Assembly: GCA_017442785.1 (NCBI GenBank)
Contig: JAFRZB010000048.1
Location: forward strand, 1 to 42,348
Direction of reading: 5' to 3'
From: Bacillota bacterium
Lineage (GTDB): Bacteria > Bacillota > Clostridia > Peptostreptococcales > Anaerovoracaceae
Length of the DNA: 42,348 nt
The notes below the pieces were generated by a model, which was given only the letters and a program-made list of their open reading frames with translations, did no database searches and was not told the DNA's origin. The position numbers and the translations under genes were made by a program. Shown here piece by piece: positions 1 through 7,588 of this stretch. Within the stretch, counting starts at the first letter, position 1. Each line of letters opens with the position of its first letter.

Positions 1-388
1 CGAAGTTGTTGGAAAACAGCAGCATACCAACAAGACCGTATATGATAGATGGAATACCCGAAAGGGTTTCAGCGGCGTATTCGATCATAGCCACCAACTT
101 TTTATTTTTAGCGTATTCTGTAAGGTAAATCGCCGCACCGACGCCAAGCGGCAGAACAATAACAAGTGTGGCAAGCACGATATAAACCGTGTTCAGAATA
201 TCGGGCAAAATACCGATTCGCTCAGTTAAGTAGCTCGGTTTGGTGGAGAGCAGTTCCCACGTGATGTTCGGTATACCGTTTATAAGCACATACCCCATAA
301 GGAACAACACAAGCGCTGCTGTAAGTGCTGTACAAACAATCATTGCGCCACGCATAAAACCGATATATATTTTTCTTTTTTTATTCAT
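1..388 (-). CDS. pstA: Phosphate ABC transporter permease PstA (N-terminal part, cut by window edge)
   Basis: One of the two membrane subunits of the PstSCAB high-affinity phosphate importer. The minus strand opens with ATG at 386-388 and gives 129 codons before the window ends. The residues begin MNKKRKIYIGFMRG, followed by a transmembrane segment at about 12-36. A stretch around GVGAAIYLTEYA then leads into LSGIPSIIYGLVG, which is shared by PstA and PstC permeases. The start lies 1 base beyond the pstC stop, so the two are translationally coupled. PstA rather than a second PstC is inferred from the gene order pstS-pstC-this. pstB and phoU would be expected beyond the left edge. Codon use (ATC/ATT for Ile) matches pstS and pstC and differs from the rest of the window. 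Confidence 0.9.
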   Translation of the reverse strand, partial: MNKKRKIYIGFMRGAMIVCTALTAALVLFLMGYVLINGIPNITWELLSTKPSYLTERIGILPDILNTVYIVLATLVIVLPLGVGAAIYLTEYAKNKKLVAMIEYAAETLSGIPSIIYGLVGMLLFSNNF

Positions 389-389
389 C

Positions 390-1262
390 TTATTTCTCCT
401 TATCACGCTTCAAGAAGAAATTGAGCGTAGCGTTAATCAGCATAATAAACAGAAACAGTACAAGTGCAATGGAGAACAGAGCGTTTCTCTGTAAGCTGCC
501 CGGACTTGAATAGGCCATTTCACTTGCAACGGCTGTGGTAAGGAAACGAACACTCTCAAAGAGTGAAGGCATATTTGCTACGTTACCTGCAACCATCATA
601 ACCGCCATTGCTTCACCGATGGCACGACCGACACCGAGTACCACAGCGGCGGCAATACCGCTTTTTGCGGCAGGGACAGACACCTTGAAAAAGGTTTCGG
701 TAGGTGTTGCACCAAGAGCAAGGGAAGCATCCTCATATTCCTTTGGAACGGCATCAAGAGCCGTGATAGACACCTTTATGATGTTCGGCAGTATCATAAT
801 GGCAAGTACGATAATTGCCGCAAGTAAACTTGCGCCGTCCGGCACATCGAAAATCTCACGGATCGCCGGCACGAGTACGAGCATACCAACAAGACCATAC
901 ACAACCGAAGGAATACCTGCGAGCAGGTTGACAGCGGCTTCAATAACGGCTCTGACCTTCTTATTTGCTACCTTTGAAAGATACACGGCGGTAAAGAAGC
1001 CGATTGGCACACCAATCAATATTGCGCCTGCTGTTCCGTACACGCTTGTCAGTATAAACGGCAGTATTCCGTATTTCGGCTCGGCGGCGGTGGATGCCCA
1101 TTCTTTTCCGAAAAGGAAATTGAAAAATCCGATTTCCTTAATGGCAGGAATACCCGAAATAATCAGATATACCGTGATAAGCAGAACACATCCGACGGTT
1201 ATTAAACCGAGTATGAGGAATATGCCGTGTACGATATTCTCAAATAATCTGTTTTTCTTCAT
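390..1262 (-). CDS. pstC: Phosphate ABC transporter permease PstC
   Basis: Membrane subunit of the phosphate importer, 290 residues, near the usual length of about 300. There are about six hydrophobic segments: an N-terminal one at about 10-40, then a core containing IPSVVYGLVGMLVLVP and the permease loop EYEDASLALGATPTETFFKV. That loop contains the EAA-type signature that contacts the ATPase PstB. I chose the ATG at 1260-1262, which has GAGG seven bases upstream. A TTG four codons earlier (1274) is in frame but falls on that ribosome site and is less likely. It sits 55 bases after pstS, with a hairpin between them, and touches pstA downstream, so it is part of one pst operon. Confidence 0.95.
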   Translation of the reverse strand: MKKNRLFENIVHGIFLILGLITVGCVLLITVYLIISGIPAIKEIGFFNFLFGKEWASTAAEPKYGILPFILTSVYGTAGAILIGVPIGFFTAVYLSKVANKKVRAVIEAAVNLLAGIPSVVYGLVGMLVLVPAIREIFDVPDGASLLAAIIVLAIMILPNIIKVSITALDAVPKEYEDASLALGATPTETFFKVSVPAAKSGIAAAVVLGVGRAIGEAMAVMMVAGNVANMPSLFESVRFLTTAVASEMAYSSPGSLQRNALFSIALVLFLFIMLINATLNFFLKRDKEK

Positions 1263-1280
1263 AATCAACCTCAATGGGAA

Positions 1281-1310
1281 TAAGCGGCGGCACTTGTGCG
1301 CCGTCGCTTA
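1281..1310 (-). terminator. Hairpin between pstS and pstC (partial terminator or RNA stabiliser)
   Basis: An 11-bp inverted repeat (TAAGCGGCGGC / GCCGTCGCTTA, with one G-U pair in the RNA) and an 8-base loop lie just after the pstS stop. There is no strong T-run, so it is more likely an intercistronic stem that protects pstS mRNA or lowers downstream expression than a full terminator. This would fit the need for more binding protein than permease. Confidence 0.5.
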
Positions 1311-1317
1311 AGCTTCC

Positions 1318-2118
1318 TTAGTTTGCCGGAACGACACCTGCGCTGCTGATGATCTCGTTTGCCGCTTCGGAAGTAATGTAGTCGAAGAACTTCTGAGCGC
1401 TTTCAGTGAGCTTCGCATCCTTTTGGGTTACGAGAACGAAGGGGCGCTGTATAACATAGCTGCCGTCCTTAATGGTTTCTTCGCTCGGAGCAACACCGCC
1501 AACGGTAAGAGCCTTTACGGTATCCTTTACAGAAGCGAGAGAAGCATAACCGATGGCACCGGGGTTACTTGCTACGGTTGTGATAACATCACCGGTAGAG
1601 GTCAGTTCCTGACGGTATTGACACTGATCTTCGGTATCGGTGATAGACTCAAAGCCATCTCTTGTACCGCTACCCGCTTCACGGCCGATGAGTACGATTT
1701 CTGCATCGTCACCGCCGACTTCTTTCCAATTCTTGATTTCACCGGTGTAGATCTTTGCGATGGTTTCAATATCGAGATCAGAAACAGGATTGTTAGGATT
1801 TACAATGATTGCGATGCCATCATAGGCGAGGATTGTACCTTCAAGTCCGTTTGCCTTTTCTTCATCCTTGAGGTCACGGCTGGAAAGCCCGATGTCACAT
1901 CTGCCTTCCTGTACTGCCTGAATGCCTGCGCCGGAACCGGTAGCGTTGTAGGTTACGGTAATGCCGGTGTCTGCTTCAAAGGCTTCACCCAGAGCAACGA
2001 TAACTTTGTTCATTGATGTGGATCCGTCTGTTGCTACAGCTTCTTTGTTACCGCCACAACCGGTAAGCGCACATACAAGCAACATTGCTACTGTGAGTAA
2101 ACTAATAGTCTTTTTCAT
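1318..2118 (-). CDS. pstS: Phosphate-binding lipoprotein PstS
   Basis: Extracellular phosphate-binding lipoprotein that feeds PstCA, 266 residues. It has a lipoprotein signal peptide (MKKTISLLTVAMLLVCALTGC), with lipobox LTGC placing the acylated cysteine at residue 21. The phosphate-contact motifs of the family are visible: DGSTSMNKV near the mature N-terminus, the ATGSGAGIQAV loop, and REAGSGTRDGFE in the second lobe. The ribosome site AAAGGAGA precedes the ATG. Ile codons are almost all ATC/ATT, with one ATA in about 25, whereas genes from 3.2 kb on favour ATA. It is the first gene of the pst operon, and PhoP-box-like repeats upstream suggest control by phosphate starvation. Confidence 0.95.
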   Translation of the reverse strand: MKKTISLLTVAMLLVCALTGCGGNKEAVATDGSTSMNKVIVALGEAFEADTGITVTYNATGSGAGIQAVQEGRCDIGLSSRDLKDEEKANGLEGTILAYDGIAIIVNPNNPVSDLDIETIAKIYTGEIKNWKEVGGDDAEIVLIGREAGSGTRDGFESITDTEDQCQYRQELTSTGDVITTVASNPGAIGYASLASVKDTVKALTVGGVAPSEETIKDGSYVIQRPFVLVTQKDAKLTESAQKFFDYITSEAANEIISSAGVVPAN

Positions 2119-2173
2119 TTTCTATGTCTCCTTTGACATTTATTTTTTGCACTTTTCTCTTGAGTACGCCTAT

Positions 2174-2228
2174 ATTGTAAGTTTTGGTTGTAAAATCCGT
2201 AAGCAAACCGGTGTAAAATCGAAGTAAA
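2174..2228 (-). promoter_or_regulatory. pstS promoter with PhoP-box-like repeats
   Basis: Read on the minus strand, TTTACT (2223-2228), TTTACA (2212-2217), TTGCTT (2201-2206) and TTTACA (2189-2194) follow one another at 11, 11 and 12 bases. They end 10 bases upstream of a -10-like TACAAT (2174-2179). Bacillota PhoP binds direct repeats of TT(A/T/C)ACA about 11 bases apart, just upstream of the -10. The match is by eye. Confidence 0.6.
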
Positions 2229-2290
2229 ATAGTATTGGGCAAAAAGAAAGATGGCAGAGAGGTGTTAATCTCCCTGCCGCCGTTCTTCGA

Positions 2291-2467
2291 TTAGTTGTAA
2301 ATTATATCGTGATTTACGATTTCTGTGGCTCTGCTGCGGATGTTATTCATCTGAGCAACCCACTCCATTTGATTATCTTGTTTAGTATTGCGGGATATAA
2401 TAACCCATGCTCCCCTCTGGGAGCACACAACTGAATATCCAAGAAGCACAGATTTTGCGTGGCTCAT
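2291..2467 (-). other. 58-residue orphan ORF, probably a remnant
   Basis: An open frame of 58 codons (begins MSHAKSVLLGYSV, ends EIVNHDIIYN) runs from ATG 2465-2467 to TAA 2291-2293. The start has no ribosome site, and a stop lies 12 codons upstream in frame. I do not recognise the sequence. It may be the 3' end of a decayed mobile-element gene, since it lies in the lower-GC stretch between pst and the 95-residue gene. Real translation is doubtful. Confidence 0.25.
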
Positions 2468-2637
2468 GCCACGGGCTGCGGTACGCCTGAGCTGTCGCTA
2501 ACGCTTCGGCTGTTACCAAACGTCGACGCCGTCCCCCTGTCAACAGTTATAACAAGCAACGCATCGTGGTATCACGATTCAGCTTTTCTGGGACTTCGTC
2601 CCTGAAACCCTTGGTTATCTATCTAAAGATATGGGCA
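2468..2637. other. Gene-free stretch with small hairpins
   Basis: No convincing gene is seen. Two short hairpins are present: ATCGTG-GTAT-CACGAT near 2563-2578 and GGGAC-TTC-GTCCC near 2590-2602. The second lies downstream of the 95-residue minus-strand gene and could act as a weak terminator, but there is no good T-run. Confidence 0.3.
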
Positions 2638-2925
2638 TTAGGAAATCTTTACAAGCAGCTCCCCAACTCCATCCGCTGCTCCGGGATGCCCGGTGCTTAT
2701 AAACTGATTCCTCCAGTCGATCAGTACAATGCGGATCACATGAAGTTCATTACTGTCAAATATGATTTTGGCTTTGCGCTTGGGTTTTGTATTTTCGTAG
2801 ATATCAATAAGGCGCAGAATCAGGTCGCAAAGGTAGTCGTTGGCCTTCTGGCTGTATTGCTCCCTCATTGAGTTGAGTCCATTTATCAGAATTTTAAGAT
2901 CATAACTATCAAGTCTGATTTTCAT
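2638..2925 (-). CDS. Small hypothetical protein, mobile-element type
   Basis: A 95-residue protein starting MKIRLDSYDLKIL at ATG 2923-2925, behind a strong ribosome site (AAAGGAGC, 8 bases away). It looks mostly helical. The pattern LRLIDIYENTKPKRKAKIIFDSNELHVI with a charged middle resembles short uncharacterised proteins found on integrative elements of gut Clostridia. That resemblance is from memory and I cannot assign a domain. It is encoded alone between the pst operon and tRNA-Glu. The lower GC and codon use resemble the pst genes rather than the chromosome to the right, which supports an imported segment. No function is proposed. Confidence 0.65.
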   Translation of the reverse strand: MKIRLDSYDLKILINGLNSMREQYSQKANDYLCDLILRLIDIYENTKPKRKAKIIFDSNELHVIRIVLIDWRNQFISTGHPGAADGVGELLVKIS

Positions 2926-3030
2926 AGAAAAGCTCCTTTCAAAACAGTAGATCAAGCATTGTTCGATCAATGTGGATCAGTCCATTGATCTGCAGTATCT
3001 TTCGTAGAGCTCTTCCAGACTTTTCATAGG

Positions 3031-3074
3031 AAAAACAAATCCGAACGCGGTCCTGAAGAAGACTGGGTTCGGAT
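3031..3074 (-). terminator. Terminator downstream of tRNA-Glu
   Basis: On the minus strand, ATCCGAAC (3067-3074) pairs with GTTCGGAT (3039-3046), followed by TTTGTTTTT. It lies about 10 bases after the tRNA CCA end and is a good intrinsic terminator for the tRNA transcript. Confidence 0.75.
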
Positions 3075-3084
3075 AGGTTTTAAT

Positions 3085-3159
3085 TGGTAGTGCCTAGGGG
3101 AGTCGAACCCCTGATTCCAGCGTGAGAGGCTAGCGTCTTGACCACTTGACCAAGGCACC
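3085..3159 (-). tRNA. tRNA-Glu (anticodon CTC)
   Basis: A 75-base cloverleaf on the minus strand. The acceptor stem is GGTGCCT with AGGCACT (first pair G-U), and CCA is encoded. The anticodon stem is CTAGC/GCTGG with loop CTCTCAC, giving anticodon CTC. The T arm is AGGGG-TTCGACT-CCCCT. The overall pattern matches bacterial tRNA-Glu. Its 3' end points at the atypical region 1-3030, the usual geometry for an element integrated at a tRNA gene. Confidence 0.93.
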
Positions 3160-3218
3160 GTATTAAGTTGCGCTTCAAATGAAGCAATAGAGATTATACA
3201 GATAAATCCGCTGTTTGT

Positions 3219-4970
3219 CTACTGTTTTTTGTTCTCCGCGCAAAATTTTTTGACCTGTTCCGCAACGCGCACGCCGTCCGCGGCGGCAGACATTATGCCT
3301 CCTGCGTATCCTGCGCCCTCGCCGGCGGGGTAGAGGCCTTTTATCATATCGGCGCCGTCTGCTGCCAGAGCCTGAAGGCTGCCTGGATCCCTCTTTATGC
3401 GAACGGGGCTGCTGGAGCGGCTCTCAAGCGCGGTAAGGACCGCGTCAGGGGAGTCGAAGCCTTTGAGCTTTTTCCCGAGCAGGGGCAGGGCTTCCCTGAG
3501 GGCTTCCGAAGCAAAGCTTGGCAGGCATTTGGCAAGGTCCGCGGACGTGTTTTCCTGTATTGCCGCGCCGCTGGGTATGGCAGTGGCCTGCATTGCCGCG
3601 CTACCTGTCTTTACGGCAGTATGAGGCGCCGGGCCTTCTGTTCCGAGGAAGCTGCCGACGGTCTGTTTAGGGGGCTTTCCGCCGCCGAGCTCGAAGGCCA
3701 GGCGCTCGTACTTCTCCTGGAAGGCCATCCCGGCAAGCGGGTGGCTGCCGCATTCCTCCGGGTGGTCTGCGCTGCAGACGCCTTCCGCCGCGTAGTCCTC
3801 CGGCAGAACGTCTGCAAGAAGGGCGGAGTTGGCCGTGCCGGAGCCTCTGTCGGAGTTGCTCATGCCGTTTACCGCAAGCATGCCTGGAGCGGAAGAGGCG
3901 TTTATGACGCAGCCTCCGGGACACATACAGAAGGTGTATACGCCGCGCCCGGATGATGTCTTAACGTTAAGCTTGTAGTCCGCGGGGCCTATGCCCAGGT
4001 CCTCGTGGAGGGCGCCGTACTGCGCGAGGTCTATGAGGCTCTGCGGGTGCTCTATGCGGACGCCTATGGAGAAGGGCTTCTGCTCCATCCTTATGCCCGC
4101 GGCGTAAAGTGTCCGCACGGTGTCCCTTGCGGAATGTCCGAGGGCAAGTATCAGGGCGTCGGTCTCCAGTGCCTCCATGATCCTTCCGTCCGAGGCGGGT
4201 GCTCCGTTCGGGCCTTCTGTCCTTGCGGCAGAATATCTAACCGCACGCAGCGATCCGCCTTTGAGGACGAGCTCCTCCAGCCTGCAGCCGAAGCGTACCT
4301 CGCCGCCCAGGGACTCTATCCTTTTGCGTATCTCAACAACCACGCCGCGCAGCACGTCCGTGCCTATGTGCGGCTTCTGCTTGTAAAGGATCTCCGGCGA
4401 CGCTCCTGCATCCGCAAACTGCTCCAGTATCCAGCGGGAGTAGGGGGACCTTGTGCCTGTGGTGAGCTTGCCGTCGGAGAAGGTCCCGGCTCCGCCCTCG
4501 CCGAACTGCACGTTGCACTCCGGATCCAGCGAGCCGCCTTTCCAGAAGCGCTCCACGGCTTCTATACGCTCGTCCATGCGGCCTCCGCGCTCCAGGACTA
4601 CCGGGCGCAGACCGTACTGCGCCAGAGCCAGAGCCGCGAACATGCCGCAGGGCCCGAAGCCCGCTATCACGGGGCGTTTAGAGCATTCAAAACCGAGGGG
4701 GAGCGGCCTGTAGGCCTCCTCCTTTTCCTCCGACCACCGGGTGCCCGTCTTTTTGCAGGCCTCAATAAGCCATTCGTCCGGGCGGGAGCTCTCTATGTCA
4801 AGGCTGTAGACCCTGTAGAGCACGGGCTTTTCCCGTGCGTCCAGGGACTCCTTTGCTATCCTTGCGGACTCGATGGTGCCCGCCGGCACGCGCAGCTGCC
4901 GTTCAGCCTTTCTGATGAGCCTGTCTTTGCCCTGGTCCAGCCTCAGTTTTATGCCGTGTATCCTTATCAA
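3219..4970 (-). CDS. FAD-dependent oxidoreductase (COG2509-like)
   Basis: A 583-residue flavoprotein. Residues 1-90 form an N-terminal domain typical of these dehydrogenases (IRIHGIKLRLDQ, RVYSLDIESSRPDEW). A dinucleotide-binding fold follows, with GFGPCG at 104-109 and VVLERGGRMDERI, then FGEGGAGTFSDGKL, a motif typical of this family. The C-terminus carries the FAD-contact segment GLYPAGEGAGYAGGIMSAA. It is somewhat longer than the relatives I recall (about 530), with extra low-complexity sequence around 430-480. The substrate is not known for the family. It is 12 bases after thioredoxin in the same direction, behind the ferredoxin-thioredoxin reductase subunit, so it may belong to that redox circuit; this is inference. 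Confidence 0.85.
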   Translation of the reverse strand: MIRIHGIKLRLDQGKDRLIRKAERQLRVPAGTIESARIAKESLDAREKPVLYRVYSLDIESSRPDEWLIEACKKTGTRWSEEKEEAYRPLPLGFECSKRPVIAGFGPCGMFAALALAQYGLRPVVLERGGRMDERIEAVERFWKGGSLDPECNVQFGEGGAGTFSDGKLTTGTRSPYSRWILEQFADAGASPEILYKQKPHIGTDVLRGVVVEIRKRIESLGGEVRFGCRLEELVLKGGSLRAVRYSAARTEGPNGAPASDGRIMEALETDALILALGHSARDTVRTLYAAGIRMEQKPFSIGVRIEHPQSLIDLAQYGALHEDLGIGPADYKLNVKTSSGRGVYTFCMCPGGCVINASSAPGMLAVNGMSNSDRGSGTANSALLADVLPEDYAAEGVCSADHPEECGSHPLAGMAFQEKYERLAFELGGGKPPKQTVGSFLGTEGPAPHTAVKTGSAAMQATAIPSGAAIQENTSADLAKCLPSFASEALREALPLLGKKLKGFDSPDAVLTALESRSSSPVRIKRDPGSLQALAADGADMIKGLYPAGEGAGYAGGIMSAAADGVRVAEQVKKFCAENKKQ

Positions 4971-4982
4971 GGGATCTTCTGC

Positions 4983-5303
4983 CTACAGCCAGTTGTTTAC
5001 GAATTCCTCCACGGACTCTGCGGGCATGTAGCCCACGAAGCTGTCCGCTGCCTGGCCGTCCTTAAAGAGCATCACAGCGGGGATGGCGTTTATGCGGAAG
5101 GCGTTGGAGAGCTCCGGTTCCTCGTCCGTGTTCACCTTGCCCACCTTGAGCCTTCCCGCGTACTTTGCGGCTATCTCGCCTATTATGGGCGAGAGCATCC
5201 TGCAGGGGCCGCACCAGCTTGCCCAGAAGTCCACCAGTACGGGTACGTCGGACTTGAGCACTTCTTCCTCGAAATTGTTCTTTGTTATCGTTATCTCAGC
5301 CAT
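4983..5303 (-). CDS. trxA: Thioredoxin
   Basis: A 106-residue cytosolic disulfide reductant, normal length. The active site WCGPC is at 30-34 within VLVDFWASWCGPCRML, and the cis-proline loop reads NAIPAVMLFKDG (Ala where Thr is usual after the proline). The start is 3 bases beyond the stop of the ferredoxin-thioredoxin reductase gene, so the two are coupled. This suggests reduction by ferredoxin rather than by an NADPH thioredoxin reductase; no trxB is in the window. One of the clearest assignments here. Confidence 0.96.
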   Translation of the reverse strand: MAEITITKNNFEEEVLKSDVPVLVDFWASWCGPCRMLSPIIGEIAAKYAGRLKVGKVNTDEEPELSNAFRINAIPAVMLFKDGQAADSFVGYMPAESVEEFVNNWL

Positions 5304-5306
5304 TTT

Positions 5307-5510
5307 TCATTCCTCCAGTGATTTATAGAAGAGCATGCAGTGGCAGTAGCCCTCGTAATTTGGGTCTGCTATCTGATCTCTGAATTCTTTGCACATGCAT
5401 TTGGTGTCTTCGGAGATCTCGCGGCGGCAGGGGCAGTGGCCGTCTCTTGCCTTAAGGCCCTCCCTTATGGTCTTTACGATCTCCGCGTCGTCGTTCAGTC
5501 TAATTTTCAT
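5307..5510 (-). CDS. Ferredoxin-thioredoxin reductase catalytic subunit-like protein
   Basis: A 67-residue protein whose six cysteines form three C-x-C pairs: CPC at 26-28, CMC at 38-40 and CHC at 56-58. This is the signature of the catalytic (beta) subunit of ferredoxin:thioredoxin reductase, which uses a [4Fe-4S] cluster next to a disulfide to pass ferredoxin electrons to thioredoxin. The spacing differs from the plant enzyme (9 residues between the first two pairs, 15 between the last two). The start is ATG 5508-5510, with AGGAGG eight bases upstream; a longer upstream frame lacks support. No variable subunit is nearby, as is common in anaerobes. It is first in an operon with trxA and the FAD oxidoreductase. 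Confidence 0.88.
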   Translation of the reverse strand: MKIRLNDDAEIVKTIREGLKARDGHCPCRREISEDTKCMCKEFRDQIADPNYEGYCHCMLFYKSLEE

Positions 5511-5597
5511 AAATGCTTCCTCCTGACCGTATAATTTTAACATAACGCGCGGCATATATGGTAAAATATTTGTGTGTTTTAAATGAAGGAGGTTATT

Positions 5598-6221
5598 ATG
5601 AAGGTACTTATGATAAACGGCAGTCCGAGAAAGGACGGCAACACCGCGCTGGCTCTTGCCGAGATGCGGAAGGTCTTTGAGAAGAACGGCATAGAGACGG
5701 AAGTCTATGAGATAGGGACCCAGACCATAACAGGCTGCAGGGCATGCGGTGCGTGCGCAAAGCTTGGGCACTGCGTGGTGGACGACGCAGTAAACGAGGT
5801 GGCAACAAAGCTTGCCGGGGCAGACGGTCTTGTAATAGGAAGCCCGGTCTATTTCGCTTCCGCAAACGGCACCCTGGTGTCCCTCCTGGACAGGCTCTTC
5901 TACAGCAACCATGCGGACCTTACCATGAAGGTAGGCGCGGCCGTCACCATAGCAAGGCGCGGAGGCTGCAGCTGCACCTTCGACGAGCTAAACAAGTACT
6001 TCACCATCTCTGGAATGCCCGTGGCGTCCTCCCAGTACTGGAACATGGCCTACGGAAGGGCCAAGGGCGAGGCGGCCGAAGACGGCGAAGGCATGCGCAC
6101 CATGCGCGTCCTTGCCGAGAACATGAGCTTCCTTATGAAGTCCATAGCTTTGGGCAAAGAAAAATACGGCCTCCCCGAAAAGGAAGACCGCATCTTTACT
6201 AATTTCATAAGATCTCTTTAG
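5598..6221 (+). CDS. Iron-sulfur flavoprotein / NADPH-dependent FMN reductase family
   Basis: A 207-residue flavodoxin-fold protein. The FMN phosphate loop is NGSPRKDGNTA (7-17). The compact cysteine motif C47-x2-C50-x2-C53-x5-C59 matches the [4Fe-4S] site of Isf-type iron-sulfur flavoproteins. SPVYFASANG supplies the second FMN-contact loop. The start is ATG 5598 with GAAGGAGG seven bases upstream; an ATG five codons earlier overlaps that site. Such proteins move electrons between ferredoxin and small acceptors, sometimes oxygen or peroxide; the acceptor here is unknown. It is divergent from the thioredoxin operon, and its last 17 bases overlap the end of the convergent mrp gene. Confidence 0.9.
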   Translation: MKVLMINGSPRKDGNTALALAEMRKVFEKNGIETEVYEIGTQTITGCRACGACAKLGHCVVDDAVNEVATKLAGADGLVIGSPVYFASANGTLVSLLDRLFYSNHADLTMKVGAAVTIARRGGCSCTFDELNKYFTISGMPVASSQYWNMAYGRAKGEAAEDGEGMRTMRVLAENMSFLMKSIALGKEKYGLPEKEDRIFTNFIRSL

Positions 6222-7023
6222 CGAACTGCTCCAGCGGATTGTCCGCTATTTCTTCTATCCGGCCCGCGTCCACGGCCTTTGCCAGGGACGGGTCTATGGG
6301 CATCTCGGCGGTGTGCGGTATGCCGTACTGAAGGGCCAGCTTTTTGATGTGGCTCTCGCCGAAGGGCCTTATTATGCTGCCGCAGTCCGGGCATTTGATA
6401 TAGCTGAGGTTCTCCACCAGGCCTATCACCGGTATGCGCATCAGGTTGGCCATCTTTACGGCCTTTTCCACTATGAGTCCTACGAGCTCTTGGGGGCTGG
6501 TGACCACCACTATGCCCTCAAGGGGCAGGCTCTGGAATATCGTAAGCGCCACGTCTCCGGTCCCCGGAGGCATGTCTATGAACATCACGTCCTCGTCTTC
6601 CCAGATAACCTCGGACCAGAACTGCTTTACCACGCCTCCGAGCATGGGTCCGCGCCAGACCACGGGGTCCGTCTGGTCCTCAAGCAGAAGGTTCAGGGAG
6701 ACGACGTCTATCCCAAGGCCTGTCTTTGCCGGGATGAGCCCGGATCCGTCCGAGGTCAGCTGCTCCTTAAGTCCGAAAGCCGTGGGTATGGAAGGACCTG
6801 TGATGTCTGCGTCCATGACGGCGGTCTTAAGCCCCGCCTTTGCGGACGCGCAGGCAAGAAGGCCCGTCACAAGGCTCTTTCCCACGCCGCCTTTTCCGGA
6901 TACCACTCCGAAGACTTTTTTGACGCTGGACTTTTCGTTAAGATAAGCCTTAAAGTCCGGCTCCTGACGCTCTCCGCAGCCTTTTACGCCGCAGGACGAG
7001 CAGTCGCGATCGCAATCTGTCAT
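6205..7023 (-). CDS. mrp: Mrp/NBP35-family ATP-binding iron-sulfur carrier
   Basis: A 272-residue P-loop ATPase that carries or inserts iron-sulfur clusters. The deviant Walker A is GKGGVGKS at 43-50, followed by AVMDADITGPSIP. The family CxxC (KCPDCG) near the C-terminus bridges a cluster in the dimer. The N-terminus has four cysteines (C4, C8, C11, C16), an NBP35-like ferredoxin-type extension. It is last of three minus-strand genes (yhbY, DUF2284 gene, mrp), with AGGT as ribosome site. It overlaps the convergent flavoprotein gene tail by 17 bases. Confidence 0.92.
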   Translation of the reverse strand: MTDCDRDCSSCGVKGCGERQEPDFKAYLNEKSSVKKVFGVVSGKGGVGKSLVTGLLACASAKAGLKTAVMDADITGPSIPTAFGLKEQLTSDGSGLIPAKTGLGIDVVSLNLLLEDQTDPVVWRGPMLGGVVKQFWSEVIWEDEDVMFIDMPPGTGDVALTIFQSLPLEGIVVVTSPQELVGLIVEKAVKMANLMRIPVIGLVENLSYIKCPDCGSIIRPFGESHIKKLALQYGIPHTAEMPIDPSLAKAVDAGRIEEIADNPLEQFAKEIL

Positions 7024-7039
7024 TTTATATTACCTCGAT

Positions 7040-7576
7040 TCAGTTAAACAGTATGCAGGAGGAATAGGTGAGGGTGTTGGGCCCGTAGTTGTACTCCAGC
7101 CCGGCCTTCTTGCATTCGCCTGCCACATAGAGGCCGTAGGCCTCCATGGATGTGAACGCCTTGTCCGGGAACCTGCAGGGCTCGTCCGGATAGGTGCATT
7201 TCTTGCAGATGTTGCAGCCGCCCGCGCCCATGGGAAGGCAGTCCGGATCCTCTGTCCTAAACAGTTCCACCACCTTCCCGAACCTCTCCTTGTGGTCCTT
7301 TGCGGCCTGCATCATGGTCTCGAAATCGAAGCTGTCCTCCATTACCGCAGTGGTCTGTATCATGACGGCCTTTGTGTACTTCTTGGCCTTTTCCACCGAT
7401 TCCTCTACTGTCCCGCAGGCGGGCGGGCAGGACCAGCATTTGTCGTACATATGGCACTTTCCCGCGGCGCACATCTCCCTGACCTCCTGGCGGAACTCCA
7501 GGTTGGCGGGGTCGAAGAACGCCGCGTGCTCGAATCCTATGGCAAGGACATCGTCTAAGGTGATCTTGTTTTCCAT
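7040..7576 (-). CDS. DUF2284 cysteine-rich metal-binding protein
   Basis: A 178-residue soluble protein with many cysteines: KCHMYDKCWSCPPACG near 40-55, then CNICKKCTYPDEPCRFP near 120-136, and two late ones. The WSCPPACG and CTYPDEPCR motifs identify the DUF2284 family, predicted to bind metal or iron-sulfur clusters; its biochemical role is unknown. It sits 16 bases upstream of mrp, an iron-sulfur carrier, which is in keeping with a cluster-containing protein (inference). Ribosome site AGAGGT precedes ATG 7574-7576. Confidence 0.88.
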   Translation of the reverse strand: MENKITLDDVLAIGFEHAAFFDPANLEFRQEVREMCAAGKCHMYDKCWSCPPACGTVEESVEKAKKYTKAVMIQTTAVMEDSFDFETMMQAAKDHKERFGKVVELFRTEDPDCLPMGAGGCNICKKCTYPDEPCRFPDKAFTSMEAYGLYVAGECKKAGLEYNYGPNTLTYSSCILFN

Positions 7577-7588
7577 ATTCTTACCTCT

